A DNA stretch of 64,000 bases, taken from positions 20,237,198 to 20,301,197 of the forward strand of contig NC_087077.1 in NCBI RefSeq assembly GCF_026151205.1. Direction: 5' to 3'. This DNA is from Bolinopsis microptera. Its lineage: Eukaryota; Ctenophora; Tentaculata; Lobata; Bolinopsidae. This document shows positions 1 through 13,110 of the stretch, one piece after another. A program made the position numbers and the translations under genes. A model generated the notes under the pieces. That model had not been told where the DNA came from and did no database searches. It saw only the letters and a list, made by a program, of their open reading frames with translations. The stretch's first letter is position 1. Every line of letters starts with the position of its first letter.

Positions 1-942
<942 letters not shown>

Positions 943-1080
943 ACTAGTAGCAGTCCTTACTTATTCATTACTTTTAATTAAACAATCTTAGTGCAGTCCT
1001 TACTTATTCATTACTCTTAATTAAACAATATTAGTGCAGTCCTTACTTATTCATTACTTTTAATTAAACAATCTTAGTGC
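943..1080. repeat. 43-bp tandem repeat, about 3 copies
   Basis: The unit contains GCAGTCCTTACTTATTCATT followed by ACTTTTAATTAAACAATCTTAGT. The right arm carries the same unit about 11 times at 57,615-58,092, so array size differs between arms. Confidence 0.9.
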
Positions 1081-1292
1081 TATAATAACAGTTGTGTCTT
1101 AGTGCCATGAGTTGTAAGACAGCAGTGTGGGAATATGTCGCAGTGAAGTGCAGGTAAGTAAGGACTAGAAGCAGTGAAGCGCAGGGAAGTAAGTAAGGAC
1201 TAGAAGCCGGATAAGGGCCGGTTTATCAATCTCCCACCATCTGCCAGATAGCCCGCACGAGGCACGGAGTAGTCCGGATAGTTTGCCAGTAG

Positions 1293-1450
1293 AGGTGAGG
1301 TAGAGGTGAAGTAGAGGTGAAGTAGAGGTGAGGTAGAGGGGGGTAGAGGTGAAGTAGAGGTGAAGTAGAGGTGAAGTAGAGGTGAAGTAGAGGTGAGGTA
1401 GAGGGGGGTAGAGGTGAAGTAGAGGTGAAGTAGAGGTGAAGTAGAGGGGG
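1293..1450. repeat. 11-bp minisatellite, about 14 copies
   Basis: The unit is GTAGAGGTGAA with GTAGAGGTGAG and GTAGAGGGGG variants. The corresponding place in the right arm (around 57,340-57,360) has no array, so the arms differ from many copies to none. Confidence 0.9.
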
Positions 1451-2261
1451 GTGTTACTGTTACTGCACTGTAACCTTGGTACCTAAGATGAGAAGTACGA
1501 ATGAGTCGGACTTTTCGATTTACTCGTATCGTACGTACTTTTCAATTCTACTAAAAAATTGTCCTTCTAGAAATCGATGGAAGAGTTCTAAATCGCATGT
1601 TACGGACTAATATTGAGCGTTTTCAAAAACTTGTGTTTCTATATTATTCCAATCGTCGATTAACTTAAAGTTTAACTTTAAGAGTTAAACTTAAAGGAGC
1701 GGCTTGCCTGACCTAAGAATTGTGTGTTTAATTTGTTCGCGAACGGTATATTTTCTCTAACATCGGCAAACAATTACATTTTACAACGGCCCCGATGATA
1801 ATAATTCAAAAACAAAAAAATTCTATCTGAATGGCACGTCGTATGAGTCGGACTTTTCAAAGTTGCGTACAAGTACGTACTTTTCCCCCTAAACGAGTCC
1901 GTACTTCTTATCTTAGCTTGGTACTCCTGCTCCACTATCCTACTATAGTGGTAGTATTAGTTACTAGCTGCACCAGGGCCGTAGTGGGTTATATTGCTTC
2001 TACGTCTGATAATAACAGTTATAGGTTTATCTTCATGCTTCATGCTTCGTTAATCAGGAATATTATATTCTCGTATTCCTAACTCGATTATGTGTTATAT
2101 TATGTTATTATATAACCATGCTCCTTTATAATATTCTATAGATTAGCTACCTCACCACCGTCGTCTCTGCGCACGTGGCGCGTTATTTGGTTATTTAGCG
2201 TGATTTGGAGCATTACTCCTTTATAATGTACCAGTAGTCAGTACGGTGGGTTTAGAGCCTC
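1451..2261. other. Non-coding interval
   Basis: AT-rich sequence without a supportable gene. It contains two related copies of an ATGAGTCGGACTTTTC-type segment (about 1,500-1,545 and 1,840-1,890). The right-arm match is at about 57,005-57,340, which lacks several hundred bases of this stretch. Confidence 0.5.
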
Positions 2262-3145
2262 ACTCTCTGCTACGAGCATGAGCTCTCTACTACCTATAAT
2301 ATTCGTACTCCTGCTTTCGTAAGCATGAGCTCTCTAGTACCTATAATATTCGTACTCACGCTCTCGTAAGCATGAGCTCTCTAGTACCTATAATATTCGT
2401 ACTCACGCTCTCGTAAGCATGAGCTCTCTAGTACCTATAATATTCGTACTCACGCTCTCGTAAGCATGAGCTCTCTAGTACCTATAATATTCGTACTCAC
2501 GCTCTCGTAAGCATGAGCTCTCTACTACCTATAATATTCGTACTCACGCTCTCGTAAGCCTCACTCTCTGCTACGAGCATGAGCTCTCTACTACCTATAA
2601 TATTAGTACTCACTCTCTGCTACGAGCATGAGCTCTCTAGTACCTATAATATTCGTACTCACGCTCTCGTAAGCATGAGCTCTCTAGGACCTATAATATT
2701 CGTACTCACGCTCTCGTAAGCATGAGCTCTCTACTACCTATAATATTCGTACTCACGCTCTCGTAAGCATGAGCTCTCTAGTACCTATAATATTCGTACT
2801 CACGCTCTCGTAAGCATGAGCTCTCTAGGACCTATAATATTCGTACTCACGCTCTCGTAAGCATGAGCTCTCTAGGACCTATAATATTCGTACTCACGCT
2901 CTCGTAAGCATGAGCTCTCTAGGACCTATAATATTCGTACTCACGCTCTCGTAAGCATGAGCTCTCTAGTACCTATAATATTCGTACTCACGCTCTCGTA
3001 AGCATGAGCTCTCTAGGACCTATAATATTCGTACTCACGCTCTCGTAAGCATGAGCTCTATAGTACCTATAATATTCGTACTCACGCTCTCGTAAGCATG
3101 AGCTCTCTAGTACCTATAATATTCGTACTCACGCTCTCGTAAGGA
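2262..3145. repeat. 47-bp tandem repeat, about 18 copies
   Basis: The unit contains CATGAGCTCTCTAGTACC, then TATAATATTCGTACTCACGC, then TCTCGTAAG. Variants are CTAGGACC, CTACTACC and two interruptions with GCCTCACTCTCTGCTACG. The right arm has one copy at 56,940-57,005. Internal variants alternate rather than cluster, as expected from repeated unequal exchange or slippage. Confidence 0.95.
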
Positions 3146-4089
3146 CTCTTATAAGTTGCAAGTTGCAGTGGTACGGCTGCAGCTACTGTCCTCCTCCAAC
3201 ATCTTAAGTTGCCGACACAATTAATTCTCCGAAATATACCTTTTTGTTTCCTTCATCTTCTCCAATGCAAATCATAAATGTGCTTGCAATGTTTTAATTA
3301 AAAGCGACATAGCCTAAAATAGATTATATTTCTAAGAATAAAGGAAATTGAAATTTATAAAGTTTCCGATTTTCCAGAACGTTCGTTGACATTTTACCTG
3401 TCAAAAGATCTCTTTTCCGTCATCTCCGCTTAGGTAATTGTGCATTATAAAGGAGTAATTGTGCACCGAGCGTGAATTAAGCGGCAGCGATTAAATTACG
3501 TTAGCAGGTAAAGGAAATTGAAATATTTGTCAATTAGGCCATCTTAAGTTTAATCGAAGGTTTCCGATTTTCTATAATCGTGGGTTTTTTCCGTCAAAAA
3601 AATTGTTTGATCCATTTAGTAGTAAACATGTTTTCAAATCAAGCTATGATGACGCTCTTGGTATTAATAATACTGATTCTATGAATAGAGGAAATATGTT
3701 ACAGTCACACTACTTAATTCTTAATCTAAAATTTCCTTCTTTTTAGAATTTGCGTTTCTTTTTTTGCAAGATTTCGCCCGTGCTGCTCTTGATAATTCAC
3801 TGTCACCATAATAACGTAGCAACGTATGTTTAATCTTGATTGTATTGAATCTCGCAAGTAAATGTAGATTATTGAGTGACTTATGTCTTTTGCGCTAGTA
3901 AGATGTAGATAATCACCTGGTGCGATGAGGTAAACCTTTACTCCTTTATAAAATGTAAACCTTTATAAAATGTATTCTGCAGACTAGACAAATTAAACCC
4001 TTACTTAATAACACAGACTGTGTTCAAACGACTAATAATCAGACTAATACAACATGATGAAGTCAGGGGAGGAATATGGCAGCTTCAAT
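3146..4089. other. Non-coding interval, collinear with 56,040-56,940
   Basis: AT-rich sequence well matched to the right arm, with a TTATAAAGGAGTAA motif that recurs elsewhere in the window (3,440s, 3,940s, 54,280s, 56,090s, 57,030s). Right-arm DNA at 56,125-56,240 repeats a 30-odd-bp segment (CACAAGACATAAGTCACTCA) three times where this arm has it once. I see no gene. Confidence 0.5.
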
Positions 4090-4628
<539 letters not shown>

Positions 4629-7162
4629 TTTTATATTCAGTTGCCAGTCATTATACATCAATACATTACTCTTATCAGTGCTATGTAGTGTTGTATTCTT
4701 GCGTCATCTCCACAACTGGGAGCCGTACTGCTTCTGCAGAAGTAGTGCTATTAATGGTACTGTAACCTTGGTAACCTTGTACACTCTGGAGTGAGCTGGA
4801 GGGTACACTCTGGAGGGAGGGTGCGCAGCGTGCGTCATTTTGTGATGTTTGTAGAAAACCTTTGGCAGTTTACCTTTGATGATTACATTATAACAGTTTA
4901 ATCTGGTGTTGATTTGTTGCAGTAAAGACTAGAATGCCCGTAAACGCGAGCCTGGAAACCTGTAATGTTTCAGGGATTGAGTTTGCCAAAGTGCGAACTT
5001 TGCAGGGTTCGGAAGTTGACAGATAAGGAAAACGTTCAGAACAGTTTAAAAACACGACGTCACTGCCACACTTACTAAAATGTGGGGATATTTAACCTCG
5101 CTGACAGGCTCACTGATCGTCATCACTTCTGTCTGAGATTATTACCGCATTATTTGCAGCAACCGCGTTATTAATGCTGTATTTGAAGCTTCAAAGTCAG
5201 TGCGTCTGAGGTACACGGTATCCTAGCAACAGTACGTCTGAGGTTATTGGTACTTAGCTCAGTCCAGCCTTTTAATCTGTCTGACTTTGCAAATCGGACC
5301 GTTTTTTAGGTTTCCCACATTGTTTATTGAAATTAAGGGTTTAAATAATTTGTCAGTCAGTGGTATCTAGGTAGGTTGTGTTAAATCTAGTGCTCTGCCA
5401 AATTAATGTCTGAGATTGTGCCGCAAGGTACCTCCGCAGGCAATCTGAGATTGTGCCGCGAGGTACCTCTGCAGCAATCTCTCCTCTTAAATCATCTGGA
5501 AATCATTATCTGACCACAGGCACAGTCGTTCCAGGGCCGGGGCCACCCTTCTTCAGGGCCGCGCCCGGAAATCTTGTGATGCAATGTTACAGTGTGGCCA
5601 ACGTTTTGGTCACACTTGGACCAAACGTCGGCACTTGCCTTGTCGGCAAATGTCTCGTTACAAAGTCACCTCTCCTCCATTTCAACTCATTTGTCTGGTT
5701 CAGCCAATTTCCCTGTTTCGAGTGTTTACCTTGGTTCAGTAATCAGTATCTTTGGAAACACGATATAAATGATGACATGCGTTTTAGTACCTCTAATTGT
5801 GCAGCATTGGTTGCTAGGAGACGACGCAGCATTGACAATCAGTCGTTGTTGTCTAGCAGATCAATATTGAGGGGTTTAAAGCTTCCTGTATCTCAGTCTG
5901 TAGTCTGTATTCTGTAGTCTGTTATCTGTCTTATAAGTTTGAGAATTTAGGACATTATACCCAAAACTAGATCTGCCTTATACTCATTACTCACCTGCCA
6001 GTTATGCAATATTAATACATTTCTCAGTGTTAAGCAGTGTTAGTGTTATTTCGTCACTATCAGAGGAGGAGTTTAAGGTTTCCAGAATTTCCAGAAGCAC
6101 ACTATAAATACAGGAAGGGTGTGCAGTGTTACTATGGTAACTAGTAGTGTTACTATGGTAACTAGCAGTGTACGTCATTTTGTCATGTTTGTAACTACTT
6201 TTGGCAGTTTACCTTTGATAGTTTGATGATAACATGTTAATATGGGAGTGTTGATTTGTTACAGTAAAGACTGGAATACCCGCAAACGCTACTACACTAC
6301 TAATTACCATATAGTAACAAACGCGCGAGCCTAGAAACCCATAGTATTTCAGGGACTGGGTTTGCCAATTTGCGTCACTGTGCTGGGTTCGGAACATATT
6401 ACTCCAGTAGCAGGGAGTACTGGAACATATGTGATAAGGAAATTGTTCAAAACAGTTTAAAAACGTCCACTGCCACGTACATGGGGTTGCAAGTCCGGTA
6501 GTTTCATCGCGTCTTGATATATAACGGACAGTCAGTAAAGAGTGTTTATATTGCTCCAGTAGCAGGGAACATTGTTGTAGTGCATATTGCCTGCTGAAAG
6601 TGCAGGGTTAGCTGCTATAGCTCCAGCGTTGTTGCTGTTGTATTCTGACTATCGTGCTGTTTTCTGTGATATTCATATACCGCTTGTTTCTGATTTCTAC
6701 TTTTTAGGGTTCCTTGATCGTTTATCAAAACATTGTTGTTCAGTCCAGATCAAATATTTGGGTCGTGCCGAGGCCAGGGTTTTGTTGTTTGTGCTGCATC
6801 CGACCCGCTGTGCATCATTACAGGGGTGTACTCCTACACCCCTGTAATTACCAATAACAAAGATACCTCCCTTCTATTCAATTTATAAGTCTGACATTTC
6901 CCTTGTCTAAAATCCTTACGTAGATCAGTAATAAGTATCTATGGAAACACGATATGATGATGATATAGGTTGTAGTCACTAATTGTAGTCACTAATTGTT
7001 TACCACGACACTTGTCAATCAGCCGATATCGTCTACCGACTTGAGATTAAAGAACCCTTGGACTAAGATTAAAGGGTTTACAACTTCCTGCTTGTGAGTA
7101 CTGTCTGTAGAATCCGGGAATTTAGGACATCAGGAATTTAGGGTACAAAACTACGACACCGG
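4629..7162. other. Non-coding arm sequence
   Basis: This interval is matched to 48,960-52,975, minus the TTAA-flanked insertion. It includes two copies (5,408-5,475) of a unit with GAGATTGTGCCGC and GGTACCTC, which the right arm has three times (52,100-52,215). ORFs at 5,453-5,917 and 6,587-6,847 have readable counterparts on the right but with shifting ends and no recognisable domain, so I do not call them genes. The intact pre-insertion TTAA site for the right-arm element lies at 6,073-6,076. Confidence 0.5.
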
Positions 7163-7294
7163 GCAAAACTAGATCTCACTTTCTTTGTGTCGCTTGTTAG
7201 AGAACAGCAAAACTAGATCTCACTTTCTTTGTGTCGCTTGTTAGAGGACAGCAAAACTAGATCTCAATTTCTTTGTGTCGCTTGTTAGAGGGGA
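7163..7294. repeat. 44-bp tandem repeat, 3 copies
   Basis: The unit has AACTAGATCTCACTTTC then TTTGTGTCGCTTGTTAGAG. The right arm carries eight copies at about 48,598-48,960, partly alternating between CTGTTCTC, CCGTCCTC and CCGGTGCC spacers, which suggests block duplication of several units. Confidence 0.93.
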
Positions 7295-7599
7295 GCACTG
7301 CTTGGTAAATAGCTACGTTTTGTTTTAACTTAGCAGGTTAGCAGGAAACAGATACAAGGAGTAAGGGAAACAGATACAAGGAGTAAGGGATACAGATGTT
7401 CCTTTGAAGATCGTTGGAAGTCTAGAACTACAGTCCGAATTTACTGCACAGATTATGAATTAACAGTTTAACTTTAATTATTCCAAGTAGTGTTGAAAGG
7501 TATAATCTGGTTTAAAGACTTTTGGCATTCAAACAAACAAACAACTCTTGACTATTACTACATTCTAGAACACCTGCAAACGTGACCGCAGTGGTGGAA

Positions 7600-8640
7600 T
7601 ACTACTAAGAGCTCACTTTCTTTTTAAGGAACGTACAGTACTGACCTTGTTATGTAAATAGAAAAAGTGAGGATTTGTTTTGTCCCGACGGGTTTACTTT
7701 TAGGTAACGATACCCGCAAGGTTTTTTTAAGACGGGTCGCCTTTTTCCATTTTAAAATATTTTCTCTTTTTTTGAGTTTTATGGGGGAGCGAGCTCTTGG
7801 TTTGTAGAGACGTGCATCTTGGTTTGCTACGCTAGGGCGACGCATCGACATTTTCCCGGGGGCAGGGACAATTATAAGTCTTTGATGGTCTGACCGGGTT
7901 TGGAGGCCCGGGCTGAAAATTTTTTTGTTAGATGTTTTTGTACCTAAGTTTTATTTGAACCTCTTTTGTACATAAATGCCCCCTGGGACCCCTCTATTTT
8001 TGGGGGACTAAAACCCCCCCAACGTTCTCACACCAAATAAGCAGTTTCTTTTTGTGTTCCGCCCTGCCCCCGGTTCCCCCTCATTTGCCGCTTTTCCCAT
8101 TGTAGCGCTTTTTATCCTTATTTGATCGCCAATGTGCTCCTTCTTTCCCCTTTCTTTTTAGTTTAATGAGGCCTAGGCCCCGAAAATTTTTTGATTTGCT
8201 TTTTGTTTTTAACAGCAGTGTCAGGCAGTTTGGGTTCCTGTCCCCGACGCGTTCCCGCGCCAGGCCCTCTCCCCCCGCCGGCGAAAGTGCAACTCCAGCC
8301 CCTCACGCTCTTAAATTCTTTTTTTTTAGCTCACCACTGGCCCCAAGCGTTGCACCTGCTTTACACTTTACAGTACGGGGTTGTAGTTTCTCTGCCTATG
8401 TTGAGGGGCCTTCCCTTTCGCCCTCCAGTTCTACCTTTATCTTTCTGCGTCCGCCAGATGCTCTCGTCTCATTCTGGGGATATGATTTCATTCCTCATGC
8501 TCCAAGTATTTTCATCATAATGAGGATGTTTTTTTTGAACATTTTCGAGGGGAATTTTTTTAAATTTTTTCCCTTTGAGGGACTAATGTTTATTTAGGAT
8601 ATTTTCTTTGCGGGGTGGTTGGAACGGGGACCTCCTATTG
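7600..8640. other. Indel-rich, homopolymer-swollen copy of 47,250-48,310
   Basis: The sequence aligns collinearly with the right arm but contains many extra G, C or T runs and dense small indels. For example CCCCTGGGACCCCTC sits where the right arm has a clean GAGGCTCCCAGGAGG reverse complement. The pattern resembles low-coverage or unpolished consensus more than neutral decay. ORFs at 8,166-8,597 and 8,191-8,520 fall in this stretch and are not conserved on the right. Confidence 0.6.
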
Positions 8641-8645
8641 CCCTT

Positions 8646-8815
8646 AGTAGGTGACGGAGACACTTCTTACCATATAAATTAGGGTCTCACTACTTCCCAC
8701 AACTAGGTGATGGAGACACTTCTTACCATACAAATTAGGGTCTCACTACTTCCCACAACTAGGTGACAGAGACACTTCTTACCATAGAAATTAGGGTCTC
8801 ACTACTTCACACAAC
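8646..8815. repeat. About 55-bp tandem repeat, 3 copies
   Basis: Each unit contains AGACACTTCTTACCATA and TTAGGGTCTCACTACTTC. The right arm has a single copy at about 47,160-47,215. Confidence 0.9.
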
Positions 8816-10155
8816 AAACCCTTTCAATCCTCTATTTAGATTTTCTTTGCCAGACTCTCTTTAAAATAAGATCTGTTATTCGCTAATCTGTTTAACTATG
8901 GAAGCAGTGTTCAGTAGGGCTCACTCCTTAATATTGACCAGATATTACCTCATCTGACCAACGTAAAGCTTCAACGTAACGGCCAAAACAAACTATCGGT
9001 TAAAAGAATATTCGTCTTTCAACTAAAGATTGTCAGTCTTCTAGAATTTTATTTTGATTTGTGTATTAAGCTGAAGTATTTAGTCTTACTTCCAGGTCCA
9101 TAATTTTGTGCAGTGTATATTTTTAAAGTTATTTTGGTTTTACATTACCAGATTTAGGTATATAATTATTGTATATTATTGTATGTATGAATTCTTGATT
9201 AAACATTAACCAGTAAACAAAGCTGGTTCCCAATCAGAAGAGGCATTAACACCAGAACAAGGATCTGCTGTGTCCGCTAATTATCATATTACTTGAACCT
9301 GATATTTAATACTAGAGTAAGCAGTGTTCAGCTGGCGTTGTGTTCCGTAGGACTCACTCCCGCAAGTCATGAGCTGGGGCTGATTCTGAATTTGCACTCT
9401 CCCCTGATAACGAGATTATTGTTATAATACCCTAGCTTACTCCTGCCTCACAAGACTCCTGATAGAGCTCTGAGGCTCCTGCTAGGCTGTAGTCAGCAGG
9501 GGGGCGGCACAAAGTAACGTTACGCCACTGTTGTGTGGGCTTGTTGGCTCCTCCTTACCGCAGCTTTTAGGTAATTTTACACTCGAACTTAGTATTTTAG
9601 TTCATTTAATCGATGTCGCCTGATTTCAACTTTGTTAAGCTTAACAATCCATTAAACTATGTAGTTTGGTGACTGAGAATCGTGTCACCCCATTCCTCGC
9701 TGTTGCAAGTAGTCCTATTAGTCGTAGCAGTAAGACTAGAAGTTTTGTTCCAAACCGTAACAGACATGTGCACATTCCTTGAGAACCCCTGCCTGCCTTC
9801 CTTACAATCTCCCCCAATGTGTGTCACCCTTTCAATTGTTAGCCCCGTCTCTTGGTCTGTAGTCTCCCGATCGCACGCTTTACAGCGACACATCGTAACT
9901 AACTCCACCATTCCATTCCCCTTGTTTTGTTTTTAAAAGTTATGTGCATATTCAATATTCATTATGTGCATATTCAATGTTTCGTTATAAATCAGGTGAT
10001 ACGAATTTCACGCTCAACTTGAAGCACTTCTGTTGCGTAGAGACGTTAGGGCCTGATGTGAACAACATTGTTAGTTAGAAAATATTTAGTTGGCCTCCCT
10101 CCCATTCTTCAGACACAACACCCCTAGAAATACCAAAATTTAGACACTTTCACCC
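8816..10155. other. Non-coding interval, collinear with 45,860-47,160
   Basis: No supportable gene. The ORFs at 9,657-9,911 and 9,682-9,936 overlap on opposite strands. One has a shortened mirror at 46,081-46,314, but neither carries a recognisable motif. Confidence 0.45.
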
Positions 10156-10213
10156 CAGTGAGGGTATGTTGTGACAGTGAGCTCCTGCTCGCTGTCACAA
10201 CATACCCTCACTG
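10156..10213. other. 58-nt long hairpin, conserved in both arms
   Basis: The segment begins CAGTGAGGGTATGTTGTGAC and ends with its exact complement GTCACAACATACCCTCACTG. The stem is about 27 bp with one T/G mismatch near the tip and a TCCT loop. The matching hairpin in the right arm is at 45,803-45,860. Function unknown; it could be a short foldback element or a transcribed stem-loop. Confidence 0.9.
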
Positions 10214-10729
10214 TCGCACAGCTCCTGTGACAGCTGACACTTGACAGGACTAGTGGACTACAGACCGCCTCCTCTTTCCCTCCTCCTCTTTTCTCCTCCT
10301 CCACCTTTTGTTGTAACATTAATACACCTTCTCTTTTCTTTGTGAGTTTTTGAATTAAGTTGTAAACTAACTCTCCCGTTTCATTTGCCGTGTCACCAAA
10401 CCAGTAACTTCTAGTTACCAAACTTGTTACCAGGGCACTTCAGAGGTCCTCAGCGGCCTGATAGCGGTGTAGTAGAGGCCGCTAACAGGCCGCTACCATG
10501 GCATTGGTCACTAAAGTCAGAGTGAAGCGGTCCATCCGCCGAACACACGGCTTAAAGGAAGCTGAAACGGAGTGTTAATGGTGCATATTTAATAAACTGA
10601 CATCTTGAGATAAATTAGCAAATTGATATTTGATCTGTTCTGCCCACCGACCCCTTATACTTATGGGATAGCACCGCCACCCCTTGTAGGAGCACACCGC
10701 CGACTCCTACTCGGCTGCTTTGTGCAGTC

Positions 10730-11283
10730 CTTTATACTGCAGTCCACTGCTGATACTGCAGCCCTTTATACTGCAGTCCACTGCTGACACTGCAGTCCTT
10801 TATACTGCAGTCCACTGCCTGACACTGCAGTCCTTTATCCTGCAGTCCACTGCTGACACTGCAGTCCTTTATCCCTGCAGTCCACTGCTGACACTGCAGT
10901 CCTTTATCCTGCAGTCCACTGCTGACACTGCAGTCCTTTATCCTGCAGTCCACTGCTGACACTGCAGTCCTTTATACTGCAGTCCACTGCTGACACTGCA
11001 GTCCTTTATCCTGCAGTCCACTGCTGACACTGCAGTCCTTTATCCTGCAGTCCACTGCTGACACTGCAGTCCTTTATCCTGCAGTCCACTGCTGACACTG
11101 CAGTCCTTTATCCTGCAGTCCACTGCTGACACTGCAGTCCTTTATCCTGCAGTCCACTGCTGACACTGCAGTCCTTTATCCTGCAGTCCACTGCTGACAC
11201 TGCAGTCCTTTATCCTGCAGTCCACTGCTGACACTGCAGTCCTTTATCCTGCAGTCCACTGCTGACACTGCAGTCCTTTATCC
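10730..11283. repeat. 34-bp tandem repeat, about 16 copies
   Basis: The unit is ACTGCAGTCCTTTATCC followed by TGCAGTCCACTGCTGAC, with ATACTGCAG variants in the first copies. The right arm has about four copies at 45,103-45,255. Each unit carries two PstI-like CTGCAG palindromes. ORFs in both directions across it are by-products. Confidence 0.95.
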
Positions 11284-11339
11284 CCGTCAAGATTGCAAGT
11301 TTAAAGTTCTGTCAACTTTGAGTGTCGGGTATTCTTTAC

Positions 11340-11475
11340 ACAGTAGTGAGTATATTCTTTACTCAGTAGATTCTTTATACAGTATATTCTTTACTCAGCA
11401 GATCCTTTACTCAGTATATTCTTTACACAGTAGATTCTTTACTCAGTAGATTCTTTACTTAGTAGATTCTTTTCT
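11340..11475. repeat. 15-16-bp tandem repeat, about 9 copies
   Basis: The unit is ATTCTTTACTCAGTAG with variants. The right arm has about ten copies at 44,876-45,045. Confidence 0.85.
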
Positions 11476-12480
11476 TGCTTTTCGGCTGCAAACCCTCCGT
11501 ATTTTCGTACCCAAAACATACATTTTGCCGCTTTTATTAGGTGATGAAATTTAAGAAGACCATTATTTTTCAGAACATGTGTTTGTTGTATCTAATATGC
11601 TCGGTCATTGTTTAAGAATACACAATATCAGTTTCCTATTCGCCAACAAGTAATTACCGCCAGTTAGTCATCAGTCAGTCATAATATTACTGTTTATGGT
11701 ATGAATCCTAGTCTATTGAAAATGAAGCTTAATTGCAAAAGAGAAGCAGAGAGAGGCCATTAGTGTGCATAATTATATCCTGGCCAACAGTTTTTTGTAT
11801 GTATATATAGTAGAGGCGACTTATTGGTGTAACAGCCGGGTTTCGTTTTAAATTATAAATGTCAGAGCAGTGCGATTTGTTTATATACTTTCCTGAGTTC
11901 TCTTTCTGTTATAATCGCATAATTTTTCCGCAGAACGTCAATATGTCAACCTCCTTATGAGTTTGGGATACAGTAGCCGTCACAGTTACCTAGTAACCGT
12001 CAGCCGTAATAGTGTCACAGTTACCATGGTGACGGTTACAGTAGCCGTCACAGTTACCATAGTCACTGTCAACTGGCAGTTACCTTTACTGCTTGCGACA
12101 CGGATCTACTTTTGCGGTATCCGTATAGTTTGTACTTGTTCAAAAAGTTTCGGCACTTTCATTGAAATAGCGGAACCCACCAAAAGTCTCAAATCCACCA
12201 TAGAACTCAATAGAACCCAAGAAACGAGTTACCCGAGTTACCATGGTGACGAGTTCCCCGAAACCAAGGTGTCTGGCTCGTACAAACCAGGAACTCAAAA
12301 CATTTGTTTATACTTTTAAAATCCCAACTTAGATACCTTACATATTCAATAGGAACTGTTGTGGAGGACCAAAATAGGCCCGGATTCAGGCTAAAAACAC
12401 ATTTCCTTTATTCATTGTTTGAGTGTACGCGGTAAATAAAAGAAGATGTTTTTATTAAACCGGAGTTAATTTGCAGCGTA
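11476..12480. other. Non-coding interval with a cluster of X-box-like palindromes
   Basis: Sequence at 11,975-12,070 and 12,235-12,255 repeats CACAGTTACCATGGTGACGG-type motifs whose half-sites (GTTACC, GGTAAC, GGTGAC) resemble RFX X-boxes. It is matched by 44,020-44,300 on the right. The ORF at 11,957-12,319 lies over these repeats and is not conserved in frame. Confidence 0.5.
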
Positions 12481-12483
12481 TTA

Positions 12484-12770
12484 TAGTGAATAATGGACAC
12501 TATAATGAACATTATAGTGGATATTACAGTGAACAGTAATATATTTATAGAAAATATTGCAACAGAACGACTTTACAATAATAGTGAATAATGGACACTA
12601 TAATGAACATTATAGTGGATATTACAGTGAACAGTAATATCCACTATAATGAACAGTATAGTGGATATTACAGTGAACATTAATATATTTATAGACTATA
12701 ATGAACATTATAGTGGAGTAGTGGATATTACAGTGAACAGTAATATATTTATAGAAAATATTGCAACAGA
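12484..12770. repeat. Palindromic repeat cluster, ACTATAATG/CATTATAGT
   Basis: A core CACTATAATGAACATTATAGTG (self-complementary apart from the middle AA) recurs with GGATATTACAGTGAACAGTA spacers. The right arm has a smaller set at 43,620-43,780. Confidence 0.85.
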
Positions 12771-12861
12771 ACGACATTACAGCTAGCTCTAATCCAATAC
12801 TGGTTGAGTTATAGCTGGCGGCGTTGTATGTAAGAAGTAACTTATTTACTTTGTGCTGTTT

Positions 12862-13110
12862 AATTGGTAGGCAGTGTGACTGGTTATTGTGGCATTGTGA
12901 CTGGTTATTGTGGCAGTGTGACTGGTTATTGTGGCAGTGTGACTGGTTATTGTGGCAGTGTGACTGGTTATTGTGGCAGTGTGACTGGTTATTGTGGCAT
13001 TGTGACTGGTTATTGTGGCAGTGTGACTGGTTATTGTGGCATTGTGACTGGTTATTGTGGCAGTGTGACTGGTTATTGTGGCAGTGTGACTGGTTATTGT
13101 GGCAGTGTGT
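12862..13110. repeat. 21-bp tandem repeat, 12 copies
   Basis: The unit is GTGTGACTGGTTATTGTGGCA with a GCATTGTGAC variant in three copies. The right arm retains only two to three diverged copies at 43,385-43,445. The unit length is divisible by three, so two forward frames stay open; this is not evidence of coding. Confidence 0.95.

Noticed and set aside
5453-5917. 154-residue ORF as a gene
   Set aside because: The counterpart at 51,647-51,973 keeps part of the frame, but its N-terminal half differs by indels and repeat-unit number. There is no recognisable domain or splice pattern.
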